From Photobacterium alginatilyticum (GTDB lineage: Bacteria; Pseudomonadota; Gammaproteobacteria; Enterobacterales; Vibrionaceae): 64,000 bases of DNA. A program made the position numbers and the translations under genes. The notes beneath the pieces were generated by a model that saw nothing but the letters and a program-made list of their open reading frames with translations, did no database searches and was not told the DNA's origin. This document shows, in pieces, positions 18,519 through 26,942 of this stretch; positions within the stretch are counted from its first letter, which is position 1; each line of letters starts with the position of its first letter. Location: NCBI RefSeq assembly GCF_009910675.1, contig NZ_RSEJ01000014.1:62001-126000 (forward strand). Reading direction: 5' to 3'.

Positions 18519-18555
18519 ATGAATCACTTGCTGGCAGTACCAGCAAGTGATTCAT
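18519..18555. repeat. Perfect 16-bp inverted repeat after the RNase HI-like gene
   Basis: ATGAATCACTTGCTGG (18519-18534) pairs perfectly with 18540-18555 around the five-base loop CAGTA. There is no strong T tract after it. It lies six bases after a stop codon and upstream of the excisionase gene, so it may block read-through into that gene or be a protein-binding site. Confidence 0.65.
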
Positions 18556-18617
18556 ATTTGTGTGCTGATCGGTATAGTAATTGTTAGCTCTACCCTCAGA
18601 GTAAGCGATTAGGGAAA

Positions 18618-18647
18618 GTAAAAAATAACGCCTCGGCCTTTGTTATG
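18618..18647. promoter_or_regulatory. Candidate activator-binding dyad B upstream of the excisionase
   Basis: GTAAAAAATAAC and TTGTTATG are identical to dyad A at 17963, with GCC shared in the spacer. About 24 of 30 positions agree. It ends about 27 bases before the excisionase ATG. In SXT/R391-mobilised islands the excisionase promoter is switched on by SetCD, so this is a good candidate for such a box. Confidence 0.55.
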
Positions 18648-18674
18648 AGTCGAACTACATAACAAGGTTTCAAA

Positions 18675-18857
18675 ATGAAATTTCTTAAACTACAACAAGT
18701 AATGGACAAAACAACACTTTGCCGTAGCAGCATTTACAACCTGATTAAAACGGGTGATTTCCCGAAGAACGTGACAGTGATGGGCAAGCGCAAAGCATGG
18801 CTGGAATCTGATATTGAAGATTGGATGATGAGCAAAATGGAGAGTGCGGAACTGTAA
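18675..18857 (+). CDS. AlpA/RdfM-type excisionase (recombination directionality factor)
   Basis: This 60-residue protein is a single MerR-like winged helix: KLQQVMDKTTLCRSSIYNLI, then GDFPKNVTVMGKRKAWLESD and IEDWM, the classic AlpA pattern. AlpA-type proteins bend attachment-site DNA or activate the integrase gene so that the island excises. In yicC-integrated mobilisable islands the equivalent gene is rdfM, induced by an activator from the helper element. An AAGG ribosome site precedes the ATG. It stands alone between the RNase HI-like gene and the cargo operon. Confidence 0.85.
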   Translation: MKFLKLQQVMDKTTLCRSSIYNLIKTGDFPKNVTVMGKRKAWLESDIEDWMMSKMESAEL

Positions 18858-18961
18858 ATCAGTTAGAGAAATACATAATCTGTTTATGGTTAGAACTAAA
18901 AGAGGTTTCTCCAGGATCGATTATGAATGCCATGCAGCTAATTAACAGTATAGGGTAGTGA

Positions 18962-18992
18962 TGCTATGTGATGTATACTGATGCACATAGCA
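18962..18992. promoter_or_regulatory. Operator-like dyad upstream of the ribbon-helix-helix gene
   Basis: TGCTATGTG (18962-18970) and CACATAGCA (18984-18992) form a perfect 9-bp inverted repeat with a 13-base spacer. The spacer contains TATACT, a good -10 element. It ends 28 bases before the start of the small regulator gene. Binding of the regulator here would block the promoter, giving autorepression of the operon. Confidence 0.6.
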
Positions 18993-19020
18993 CCATTTTG
19001 ATGAGCAGAGAACGAAACAA

Positions 19021-19215
19021 ATGAAATCAGTCAGAACAACAGTTTCATTGCCACAAGAGCAACACCAAGCACTACAGCAGATTGCTGAAAAAAACGGACT
19101 TTCAATTTCTTGGGTTATTCGACAAGCCGTCGGTGAATTTTTGGCAAATAATCATGACTTTCAACCACTCTCCAAATCAAACTCAACAGGTCGAACCGAT
19201 GGAGAAGTGAGTTAA
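19021..19215 (+). CDS. Ribbon-helix-helix (CopG/Arc-type) regulator
   Basis: This 64-residue protein starts KSVRTTVSLPQEQHQALQQI, the DNA-contacting strand plus first helix, followed by EKNGLSISWVIRQAVGEFLANN, the second helix, as in CopG/MetJ/Arc proteins. Its stop codon shares a base with the start of the SNF2 helicase gene (TAATG), so it heads the cargo operon. The dyad at 18962 is a likely operator. A DNA-binding antitoxin is an alternative, but the partner here is a large helicase, not a small toxin. Confidence 0.8.
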   Translation: MKSVRTTVSLPQEQHQALQQIAEKNGLSISWVIRQAVGEFLANNHDFQPLSKSNSTGRTDGEVS

Positions 19216-22058
19216 TGAATTACTCCCCACATCAACAAGCGTGGTTGGCTCACTCATTAACACTCGCTGGTAAAGCTGAAGATTCCATGACTCAGACGAT
19301 AGCTAGCGCTAAGGTTGATATGAACCCGCACCAGGTTGAAGCTGCGCTGTTTGCACTCGCATCACCTTTATCAAGTGGTGTTATTCTGGCGGATGAAGTT
19401 GGTCTTGGTAAAACTATCGAAGCAAGCCTTGTGCTAGCTCAAAAATGGGCTGAACGTCGCCGCAAGCTTCTACTTGTTGTTCCTGCAACACTTCGTAAAC
19501 AATGGAGCCAGGAACTGGAGGAAAAATTTTCATTACCCTCTGTTATTATCGAAGCGAAGAGCTTTAACCAAACCCTAAGGCAAGGCTATGCCAATCCATT
19601 CGATTTAGAAGTTTGTTCAGGTAAACCTGCTATCTGCATCTGCTCCTATGAATTCGCAGCTCGTAAAGAGTCTGAACTTGCGCGAGTGCCATGGGATTTA
19701 GCTGTACTCGATGAAGCACATAAGCTACGCAATATTTATAAAAAAGATGGTGCTAAAACTGCTCGTAAACTCGATACAGCACTTGCAGGTAGAAAGAAAG
19801 TTTTACTATCAGCTACACCTCTACAAAACAGCATATTAGAACTGTATGGGCTTGTCTCTGTTATTGACCCGCATTACTTCGGTGACTTAGGTTCTTTCAA
19901 AGCCCGCTATGCCAAGCAAAACTTAGAAGAAGTTGAACTTGCCCTGTTGCGCAATAGGTTGAGTAGGGTTTGTAACCGAACCCTCCGTCGACAAGTTCAG
20001 GAAGAAGGTGGGATTAGCTTTACCCGTCGCTACTCGATGACTGAAGATTTCCGCCCTACAGCAAACGAAGAAAAGCTGTATCAGGAAGTTTCAGAATACC
20101 TTCAAAGAGATGATTTACTCTCAATCAAGCCAGGAGCACGACACCTAGTTACTTTGGTGATTCGCAAGATTCTTGCCTCGTCAACTTATGCTGTTCAAGG
20201 CACTCTCGAAACTATGATACAGCGATTGGAGCGTCAGCAACCGCTGGTGGAAGCTCTGCAAGACTACGATAACTTAGAGGACTACCAAGACGAAGACGCT
20301 ATTGACGACGAAGACCTTATCGATCCTAAAGCATTACAGGCCGAAATAGAACTACTAAAAGAATTCAAGAGTCTAGCTGGCAGTGTTACTGGTAATGCAA
20401 AAGCTGAAGCATTAATGAGGGTGCTACATCGTGCTTTTAGTAAAACCCTTGAACTAGGTGGTGCGAGAAAAGCGGTAATCTTTACAGAGTCTGTCAGAAC
20501 CCAGACGTGGCTGGCTGAGCTGCTAGCTGCCAATGGGTATGCTGATGAAATTGTCTTACTAAATGGTAGCAATAGTGATGCTGCGTCCAAAGCTATCTAC
20601 AAAGACTGGTTAGCTGAACATCAAGGCTCTAGTCGGGTGTCTGGCTCTAAAACAGCAGACATGAAAGCCGCTTTGGTCGATAAATTTAGAAACGATGCGA
20701 CGTTAATGATCTGTACTGAAGCAGGTGCAGAAGGTATTAACCTACAGTTCTGTTCATTACTGGTTAATTACGACCTACCGTGGAACCCACAACGAGTTGA
20801 GCAGCGCATAGGACGCGTACATCGTTACGGTCAAAAACATGATGTAGTTGTGGTTAATTTCATTAATAAAGGTAACAGAGCTGATGAGCGTGTTTTTGAA
20901 TTGCTTAGCCAAAAATTTCAGCTTTTTGAAGGGGTATTTGGTGCGTCAGATGAAGTGCTAGGCTCCATTGAGTCAGGTGTAGATATTGAGCGCCGTATCC
21001 ATGATATTTACCAATACTGCCGTAGTGATGAGCAAATTGAAGCTGAATTTAACCAACTGCAAGAGCAGCTTAAAGACCAGCTTGAAGTAAAGGTAAATGA
21101 CACTCGTAAGTCTTTGCTAGAACATTTTGATGCTGATGTTGTTAGCCGATTGAATACACGAAGAGGGAAGGTTGTAAGCCAGCTGTCCAACTTCCAGCAG
21201 CAGCTATTACTGCTAGCTCGTATGGCACTCTCGACTAACACACTCGAATATTCTGAGCATGAGAATGGCTTCAGCTGGCAAGGTCAAAGGTACAATCTTA
21301 ATTGGCAAGAGGCTGATAGCCAAGATCAGCAATTTTTCAGACTAAGTGATGGGCTCGGCGCTAATCTCATTAACAAGCTAAAAAGTGTCACTTTGCCAAC
21401 TGTAAGTCTGCCATTTGTGTATTCGCCTCATCAAGGGCAATGGGTTGATGTAAAAAATCTGATTGGCCAACAAGGTAATCTGCGAGTGGTAAAGGTGAGT
21501 GTCGGTTCTAGTGAAGAACTGAGAGAAAAGCTTCTGCTAACTACGATTACTGACTGTGGCGAGAGCATACATCCAGAAACCGCTGAGCGTCTACTACAGA
21601 TGCCTATCGTCACGAGTGATACTTCACCAACCATAGTGAACTCTGACATTTTTGAAGCAGATGAAGCCAGCCAACTACAGGCTTTTATGGATATCGTTGA
21701 ACGCGACAATGAACTCTACTATAGCGAAGAAGTCGAGAAGCTGGAGCGCTGGGCAGAAGACAAGCGAGTTGCGCTTGATATCCGTGTTAAGCAATTAGAC
21801 CAAGAAATTAAACAAGCTCGAAAGTCAGCTCGACAGTTGGCAACGCTGCAAGAGAAAATGGCAGCCAAAAGAGATCTAAAGCGATTAGAACGTGAGCGAG
21901 ACACTGTCATGCTCAACTATCACGAAGAAAAGAAGAAAATCGAACAGGAAGAAGACCGTTTACTTGAAGAGATTGAAACACGTCTAGCGATGGATACTAA
22001 GCTAGAAACCATCTTCGAGGCGAGTTGGACCTTACATGAATCAGAATCCTTTGCTTGA
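19215..22058 (+). CDS. SNF2-family DNA helicase/translocase
   Basis: A 947-residue helicase. Walker A is DEVGLGKT (60-67), the DEAH box is at 166-169 in DLAVLDEAHKLRN, motif III is SATPLQN (199-205), and the second RecA-like domain ends with GAEGINLQFC, YDLPWNPQRVEQRIGRVHRYGQ-type motifs V and VI (about 500-540). The last 200 residues include a long charged coiled coil (about 840-920). It resembles the SNF2 helicases of defence loci (DrmD of DISARM, RapA-like) and should translocate on double-stranded DNA. No nuclease domain was recognised. It is translationally coupled to the regulator and precedes the methyltransferase. Confidence 0.86.
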   Translation: MNYSPHQQAWLAHSLTLAGKAEDSMTQTIASAKVDMNPHQVEAALFALASPLSSGVILADEVGLGKTIEASLVLAQKWAERRRKLLLVVPATLRKQWSQELEEKFSLPSVIIEAKSFNQTLRQGYANPFDLEVCSGKPAICICSYEFAARKESELARVPWDLAVLDEAHKLRNIYKKDGAKTARKLDTALAGRKKVLLSATPLQNSILELYGLVSVIDPHYFGDLGSFKARYAKQNLEEVELALLRNRLSRVCNRTLRRQVQEEGGISFTRRYSMTEDFRPTANEEKLYQEVSEYLQRDDLLSIKPGARHLVTLVIRKILASSTYAVQGTLETMIQRLERQQPLVEALQDYDNLEDYQDEDAIDDEDLIDPKALQAEIELLKEFKSLAGSVTGNAKAEALMRVLHRAFSKTLELGGARKAVIFTESVRTQTWLAELLAANGYADEIVLLNGSNSDAASKAIYKDWLAEHQGSSRVSGSKTADMKAALVDKFRNDATLMICTEAGAEGINLQFCSLLVNYDLPWNPQRVEQRIGRVHRYGQKHDVVVVNFINKGNRADERVFELLSQKFQLFEGVFGASDEVLGSIESGVDIERRIHDIYQYCRSDEQIEAEFNQLQEQLKDQLEVKVNDTRKSLLEHFDADVVSRLNTRRGKVVSQLSNFQQQLLLLARMALSTNTLEYSEHENGFSWQGQRYNLNWQEADSQDQQFFRLSDGLGANLINKLKSVTLPTVSLPFVYSPHQGQWVDVKNLIGQQGNLRVVKVSVGSSEELREKLLLTTITDCGESIHPETAERLLQMPIVTSDTSPTIVNSDIFEADEASQLQAFMDIVERDNELYYSEEVEKLERWAEDKRVALDIRVKQLDQEIKQARKSARQLATLQEKMAAKRDLKRLERERDTVMLNYHEEKKKIEQEEDRLLEEIETRLAMDTKLETIFEASWTLHESESFA

Positions 22059-22112
22059 TTGCAGCTTTTGTAATGCAAAATAAGCCAATAAAACAGAATT
22101 AAAGAGATAATT

Positions 22113-23768
22113 ATGAACAACAAAAAGCAAAAGTTAGAGCTTAATTGGATTGGTAAAGAAAAGCGCCCGCGTCTAGAACCTAGGATCTTTCTGGAAGATG
22201 AAGCCCTGTCTTATCACTCAACTAAAGCTGAACAGGCATTAGATAGTGCTCAAAATGCATCTTCAACATCAAACCAGACTTACCACAATAACCTGCTGAT
22301 TCATGGTGACAACCTGCTAGCTCTAAAAGCACTAGAGCAAGATTATGCAGGTAAGGTCAAGTGTGTTTATATCGACCCACCATACAATACAGGCTCAGCA
22401 TTTGAACAATATGATGATGGGCTTGAGCATTCTATGTGGCTTAGCTTGATTCGTTCAAGAATTGAGCTTCTTTGGTCGATGCTTGACCCTGAAGAAGGAA
22501 GCTTATGGGTTTCAATTGATGACAACGAAATGCCTTATTTGAGAGTATTGTTGGATGAAATTTGTGGGAGATCATGCTTTATCGCAGCAAATGTATGGCA
22601 AAAAAGGTATTCACGAGAAAATAGGGCTGCCATCGGTGACGTTCATGAGTATATTCTTGTTTATGCAAAACAACCGTTAAAGTTTAAAGCTAATAGAAAC
22701 AAGCTCCCACTGACTGAAAAACAAGCGAAAGTCTACAAGAACCCAACAAATGACCCTAAGGGGCCTTGGAGGACAATCCCAATAACAGCTCAAGCTGGTC
22801 ATGCTACTGCTGCTCAGTTTTATGAAATTATAGGGCCTACAGGTAAGGTTTTTAATCCACCACCGGGCAACTGTTGGCGTTATTCTAAACCAGTATTTGA
22901 GCAGCTACTTAATGATGGTCGGATCTATTTTGGTAAAAAGGGCGATAGCCAACCAACTACAATTCGCTATTTATCAGAAGTAGAAGGTGCAGTTCCATGG
23001 ACTTGGTGGCCACACGAAGAAGTCGGCAACACGGACGAGTCAAAGAAAGAATCCATCGCTCTATTTGGTAAATCACTTTTCGACACCCCAAAACCAGAGA
23101 GGTTATTGGAACGAATTATTCATATTGCTACTAATCCTGGAGATATTGTCCTGGATTCTTTTGCGGGATCTGGCACGACAGGTGCGGTAGCTCAAAAAAT
23201 GGGCCGTCGTTGGATCATGGTAGAACTTGGTGAGCATTGTGAAACACATATTGCCCCTCGTTTGAAAAAAGTTATTGATGGCGAAGATCAAGGCGGTATC
23301 TCAAAATCCTTCAACTGGCAAGGTGGCGGTGGTTTCCGTTATCTGCGCTTAGCGCCTTCTTTACTCAAAAAAGATGAGTGGGGTAACTGGATTATTAACA
23401 AAGAGTACAATGCTGAAATGTTAACTGCGGCCATGTGTAAACATATGGGCTTTACCTACGCTCCGAGTGAAAATCAGTTCTGGAATCAAGGCTTTAGTAC
23501 TGAGACAGACTTCATTTACATAACTACTGGTTCTTTGGCCTATGACCAGCTCAAGCGTATTAGCGAAGAAGTTGGTAGTGAGCGTACTCTATTGATCTGC
23601 TGTAAGGCCTTTATGAGTGAAGGAGCAGATTTCCCGAATCTCACTATCAAAAAGATCCCACAGGCTATCCTCAACAAATGCGAATGGGATAACGATGATT
23701 ACAGCTTTACGCTAAATGTATTGCCCGATCCTGAAGAGGAAATAATAGAGGAAGAAATGGATGACTAA
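22113..23768 (+). CDS. Type III-like N6-adenine DNA methyltransferase (Mod)
   Basis: This 551-residue protein has the catalytic motif DPPYNTG (DPPY at 88-91) before the S-adenosylmethionine motif FAGSGTTG (350-354), the beta-class order. The variable stretch between them (about 120-330) would hold the target recognition domain. The N-terminal HGDNLLALKALE is typical of Mod subunits of type III restriction-modification systems. It should methylate adenine in a short asymmetric site. The stop overlaps the next ORF by 8 bases, and the Res-like gene follows, which supports a restriction role. The target sequence cannot be predicted. Confidence 0.9.
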   Translation: MNNKKQKLELNWIGKEKRPRLEPRIFLEDEALSYHSTKAEQALDSAQNASSTSNQTYHNNLLIHGDNLLALKALEQDYAGKVKCVYIDPPYNTGSAFEQYDDGLEHSMWLSLIRSRIELLWSMLDPEEGSLWVSIDDNEMPYLRVLLDEICGRSCFIAANVWQKRYSRENRAAIGDVHEYILVYAKQPLKFKANRNKLPLTEKQAKVYKNPTNDPKGPWRTIPITAQAGHATAAQFYEIIGPTGKVFNPPPGNCWRYSKPVFEQLLNDGRIYFGKKGDSQPTTIRYLSEVEGAVPWTWWPHEEVGNTDESKKESIALFGKSLFDTPKPERLLERIIHIATNPGDIVLDSFAGSGTTGAVAQKMGRRWIMVELGEHCETHIAPRLKKVIDGEDQGGISKSFNWQGGGGFRYLRLAPSLLKKDEWGNWIINKEYNAEMLTAAMCKHMGFTYAPSENQFWNQGFSTETDFIYITTGSLAYDQLKRISEEVGSERTLLICCKAFMSEGADFPNLTIKKIPQAILNKCEWDNDDYSFTLNVLPDPEEEIIEEEMDD

Positions 23769-24069
23769 CTCTTTTTTTCAAAACGGTAGTCAGTGGGTAC
23801 GCGCGGATTTTCATCTGCATACGCGTAAGGACAAGCAGTTTAAATACCAAGGCGAGGGTGATCGCTTTGTAGCTGATTACGTGGATGCTCTACAGGCTGC
23901 TGAAATTAAAGTTGGGGCAATAACTAACCACAACAAGTTTGACCTAGGTGAATTCAAAGGCCTTCGCCAGCGAGGGATACGCAGAGTTCTTAGTGCTTGG
24001 CCTGATATCGAGTTCATCGACGATAGAGCTGGCAATAAATTCACCGCAGTTATCAAACGCACTCAATAG
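23761..24069 (+). pseudogene. PHP-domain fragment fused to an AlbA_2/AAA_4-like tail (probable deletion scar)
   Basis: This 102-residue frame starts like a PHP-domain ATPase (TrlF-like): WVRADFHLHTRKDKQ with the metal-binding HxH, then VGAITNHNKFDLGEFK. At about residue 68 it changes to RGIRRVLSAWPDIEFIDDRAGN followed by KFTAVIKR, which looks like the C-terminal tail of AlbA_2/AAA_4 ATP-binding proteins found in restriction loci. A complete PHP-ATPase would be many hundreds of residues longer. The simplest reading is an in-frame deletion that joined two former genes near 23960-23975. It could also be a small functional protein. Confidence 0.62.
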
Positions 24070-24080
24070 GTAGAACTTAC

Positions 24081-26942
24081 ATGGCATCAGAAAATCAAAA
24101 AATCGCCAATCAAATTAAAGCGCGTTTGTCTTTGCGTGAACCACAAAAAGATTCATTGCAAATTCTTTGTGATGTATTGGAACAATTAGAATTAACTAAA
24201 GATCCCGACCTTAAGACCTGGCTAGAGGTCATTCGCTCTAGTTATCCGTCAGTTAAAAAGTTTGAACGAGACTTCCCATCATTGTGCTTTGCCTTAGCAA
24301 CGGGTGTCGGTAAAACTCGGTTGATGGGAGCGATGGTTGCATGGTTGTATTTAACGGGCCGTAGCCGCCACTTCTTCATCTTGGCACCGAATCTTACAAT
24401 TTACGAAAAGCTCAAACAGGATTTCTTAATGGGTAGCCCCAAGTATGTATTTCAGGGTATACCAGAGCTTGTTCAAACTCCTCCAGTAATCATCACTGGT
24501 GATGACTATGAAGATGGGCGAGGCGTTCGCCTCGATTATGCCGTTGCTGAAACGATGACTGGTGACCTTTTTGCTGGTGAAGAAGCTGCACATATCAACA
24601 TCTTTAATATCTCTAAGATCAACGCTAAAGAGAACAAGAAAGGAGCCAAGAAGTCTAAAGACCCTAAAATGCGTCGATTACAGGAGTACATTGGTGACTC
24701 TTATTTCAGCTATCTAGCCGAGTTACCTGACTTGGTTGTGATCATGGATGAAGCTCACCGTTACTACGCAAGTGCGGGCGCGAAAGCACTAAATGACCTG
24801 AACCCTGTATTAGGTCTCGAGCTAACAGCGACACCAAAAACGGTGGGGGCTCGTCCAAGAGAATTCAACAATATTATTTTCCATTACCCATTGGCTAGCG
24901 CTCTGAATGATGGTTACGTAAAAATGCCAGCAGTAGCAACACGCAAAGATTTTGTGGCAAGCGAATACACCCCCGATCGTTTGGAGCAAATTAAATTAGA
25001 AGATGGAATTCATCACCACGAATATGTGAAAACAGAACTAGCTAGTTTCGCCAACAATACGGACTCGAAACCTGTTAAGCCTTTCATGTTAGTAGTGGCA
25101 CAAGATACAACCCACGCTGAACAGCTTAAGCAACAAATCGAAAATGAGTCTTTTTTCGATGGCAGCTACAAAGGGAAAGTTATTACAGTTCACTCTAACC
25201 AAACAGGTGAAGAGTCAGAAGAAACGACACAGCGCCTCTTAGAAGTAGAACACGACAAGCATACTGAAATCGTTATTCACGTTAATAAGCTTAAAGAAGG
25301 ATGGGATGTAACCAATCTCTACACTATAGTGCCTCTTCGGGCTTCTGCTTCAGAAATTTTAACTGAACAAACTATTGGTCGAGGCTTGCGTCTGCCTTAT
25401 GGTAAACGCACAGGTGTGGAAGCAGTAGACCGATTAACTATTATTGCCCACGACAGATTTCAAGAGATCATTGATCAGGCTAATGACCAAGAGTCGATTA
25501 TTAAAAAGACTCTGTATATTGGTTCTGATGATGAAAACGGAATCCCTGAAAAGGCACTACAGCAGATTTATAGCCCATCAATTGCTGATATAGTTTTGGG
25601 TAACAAACCTACCTTGACTCAAGGTAATGAGGTGCGAGAAGCTCCTGGAGCTTGGTCATCAAGTAACACGTCGATTTCAAACACTCCTAGCTCATCATCA
25701 CAGAGCGATGAAGTTTCAGCGACCAAGAAAAGAGTCGCGGACCTTACTTTGGCTATTGTGAGTGAAGAAGCAAAACGTTTGAATAGTAGCCTGCAGTTGA
25801 AAGACGAAAGTGTCAAAGCAGCATTACTTAAAAAAGTTCACGAAGTTGGAAAAGAGCTGTTTGTTACGAAAAGCATCCCTAGCTCTAACCCTGCTGGTGA
25901 GTCTGATGCATCTAGCCAGCCTCAGCAACCGTTATTGGAAGATAGTGATATTGAGCAAATTGTTGGTGGCATCGCTGATACACTAGCTGAGCTCACTATA
26001 GATATACCTCAAATCGTAATCTTGCCTGAGCGAGATGTGAACTATGGCTTCAAAAATTTCGATTTAACAGGACTAGACCGTATAGCCCTCAAACCAGGTA
26101 GTAAATCACTCCTGCTGCGAAACCTAGAAAGTGATGAGTCAGCTACTATTTCTTGGGAAACAGGTAGTGCATCAGAAGAGCGTCTAGAAAACTACCTTGT
26201 TCGTAACCTAATGGATCATGACGAGATTGACTATGACGAACATGCTGGTTTGCTTTATAAGCTATCAGGGCAGATGGTTAAACATCTTCAAACGTATCTA
26301 AATGAAGAAGATATAGAAGGCTTACTGAAAACGGCGAGTAAGACGCTTTCTGATTTTATTTGGTCGCAAATGAAACAAAATATGCGAACAACTCCAACAG
26401 GGTATTACGGCAAGCTAACTAAGGGGTTCGATATCTTACGCCCTGCAACATTTACTTTCGCAAGCAATGAACAGCCAAGAGATATCAAGTCAGGTGTTTT
26501 ACCAGGCGAAAAAAGTAAAGTTCGCCAAATGATCTTTACAGGCTTCAAGCGCTGTTGTTACCCGTTCCAGAAGTTTGACTCTGTTGATGGTGAATTGCGT
26601 TTAGCACAAGCTTTAGAGCAAGATGCTGAGGTACTCAAATGGATGAAGCCTAGTACAGGCCAGTTTAGAATCGAGTATCAGAATGGTCATAATTACGAAC
26701 CAGATTTCGTTGTTGAAACTCAAACAGAATTTCTGTTGCTTGAGCCTAAAAAAGCTTCCGAGATTGAAGATACTGACGTTGTAGCCAAAGCAAAAGCGGC
26801 TGTAAGATGGTGTTACTATGCAAACCAACATGCAGACGAATCTGGCAGCAAACGCTGGCGTTATGCTTTAATCCCTCACGATGCAATCACAGCTTCAATG
26901 ACAGCTGAAGGCCTAGCTAATAAATATGAGTTTAATGCGTAA
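24081..26942 (+). CDS. Type III restriction enzyme Res-like helicase-nuclease
   Basis: This 953-residue protein has Walker A ATGVGKT (73-79), the DEAH box at 223-226 in VVIMDEAHRYY, ELTATP, and late helicase motifs (LKEGWDVTNLYTIVPLRAS and EQTIGRGLRLP at about 400-450). The C-terminus carries a PD-(D/E)xK-like nuclease core: EPDFVVETQTEFLLLEPKK, with Asp875, Glu888 and Lys890. This architecture matches the Res subunit of type III restriction-modification. It would work with the methyltransferase to cut unmethylated foreign DNA. A low-complexity Ser-rich linker (about 530-555) separates the domains. Its stop codon directly abuts the integrase stop on the other strand. Confidence 0.87.
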   Translation: MASENQKIANQIKARLSLREPQKDSLQILCDVLEQLELTKDPDLKTWLEVIRSSYPSVKKFERDFPSLCFALATGVGKTRLMGAMVAWLYLTGRSRHFFILAPNLTIYEKLKQDFLMGSPKYVFQGIPELVQTPPVIITGDDYEDGRGVRLDYAVAETMTGDLFAGEEAAHINIFNISKINAKENKKGAKKSKDPKMRRLQEYIGDSYFSYLAELPDLVVIMDEAHRYYASAGAKALNDLNPVLGLELTATPKTVGARPREFNNIIFHYPLASALNDGYVKMPAVATRKDFVASEYTPDRLEQIKLEDGIHHHEYVKTELASFANNTDSKPVKPFMLVVAQDTTHAEQLKQQIENESFFDGSYKGKVITVHSNQTGEESEETTQRLLEVEHDKHTEIVIHVNKLKEGWDVTNLYTIVPLRASASEILTEQTIGRGLRLPYGKRTGVEAVDRLTIIAHDRFQEIIDQANDQESIIKKTLYIGSDDENGIPEKALQQIYSPSIADIVLGNKPTLTQGNEVREAPGAWSSSNTSISNTPSSSSQSDEVSATKKRVADLTLAIVSEEAKRLNSSLQLKDESVKAALLKKVHEVGKELFVTKSIPSSNPAGESDASSQPQQPLLEDSDIEQIVGGIADTLAELTIDIPQIVILPERDVNYGFKNFDLTGLDRIALKPGSKSLLLRNLESDESATISWETGSASEERLENYLVRNLMDHDEIDYDEHAGLLYKLSGQMVKHLQTYLNEEDIEGLLKTASKTLSDFIWSQMKQNMRTTPTGYYGKLTKGFDILRPATFTFASNEQPRDIKSGVLPGEKSKVRQMIFTGFKRCCYPFQKFDSVDGELRLAQALEQDAEVLKWMKPSTGQFRIEYQNGHNYEPDFVVETQTEFLLLEPKKASEIEDTDVVAKAKAAVRWCYYANQHADESGSKRWRYALIPHDAITASMTAEGLANKYEFNA

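Noticed and set aside
19215..26942. DISARM or BREX system
   Set aside because: A SNF2 helicase and a methyltransferase recall DISARM, but DrmA, DrmB and DrmC are absent, as are PglZ, BrxC and BrxL of BREX. The Mod/Res pair is type III-like.
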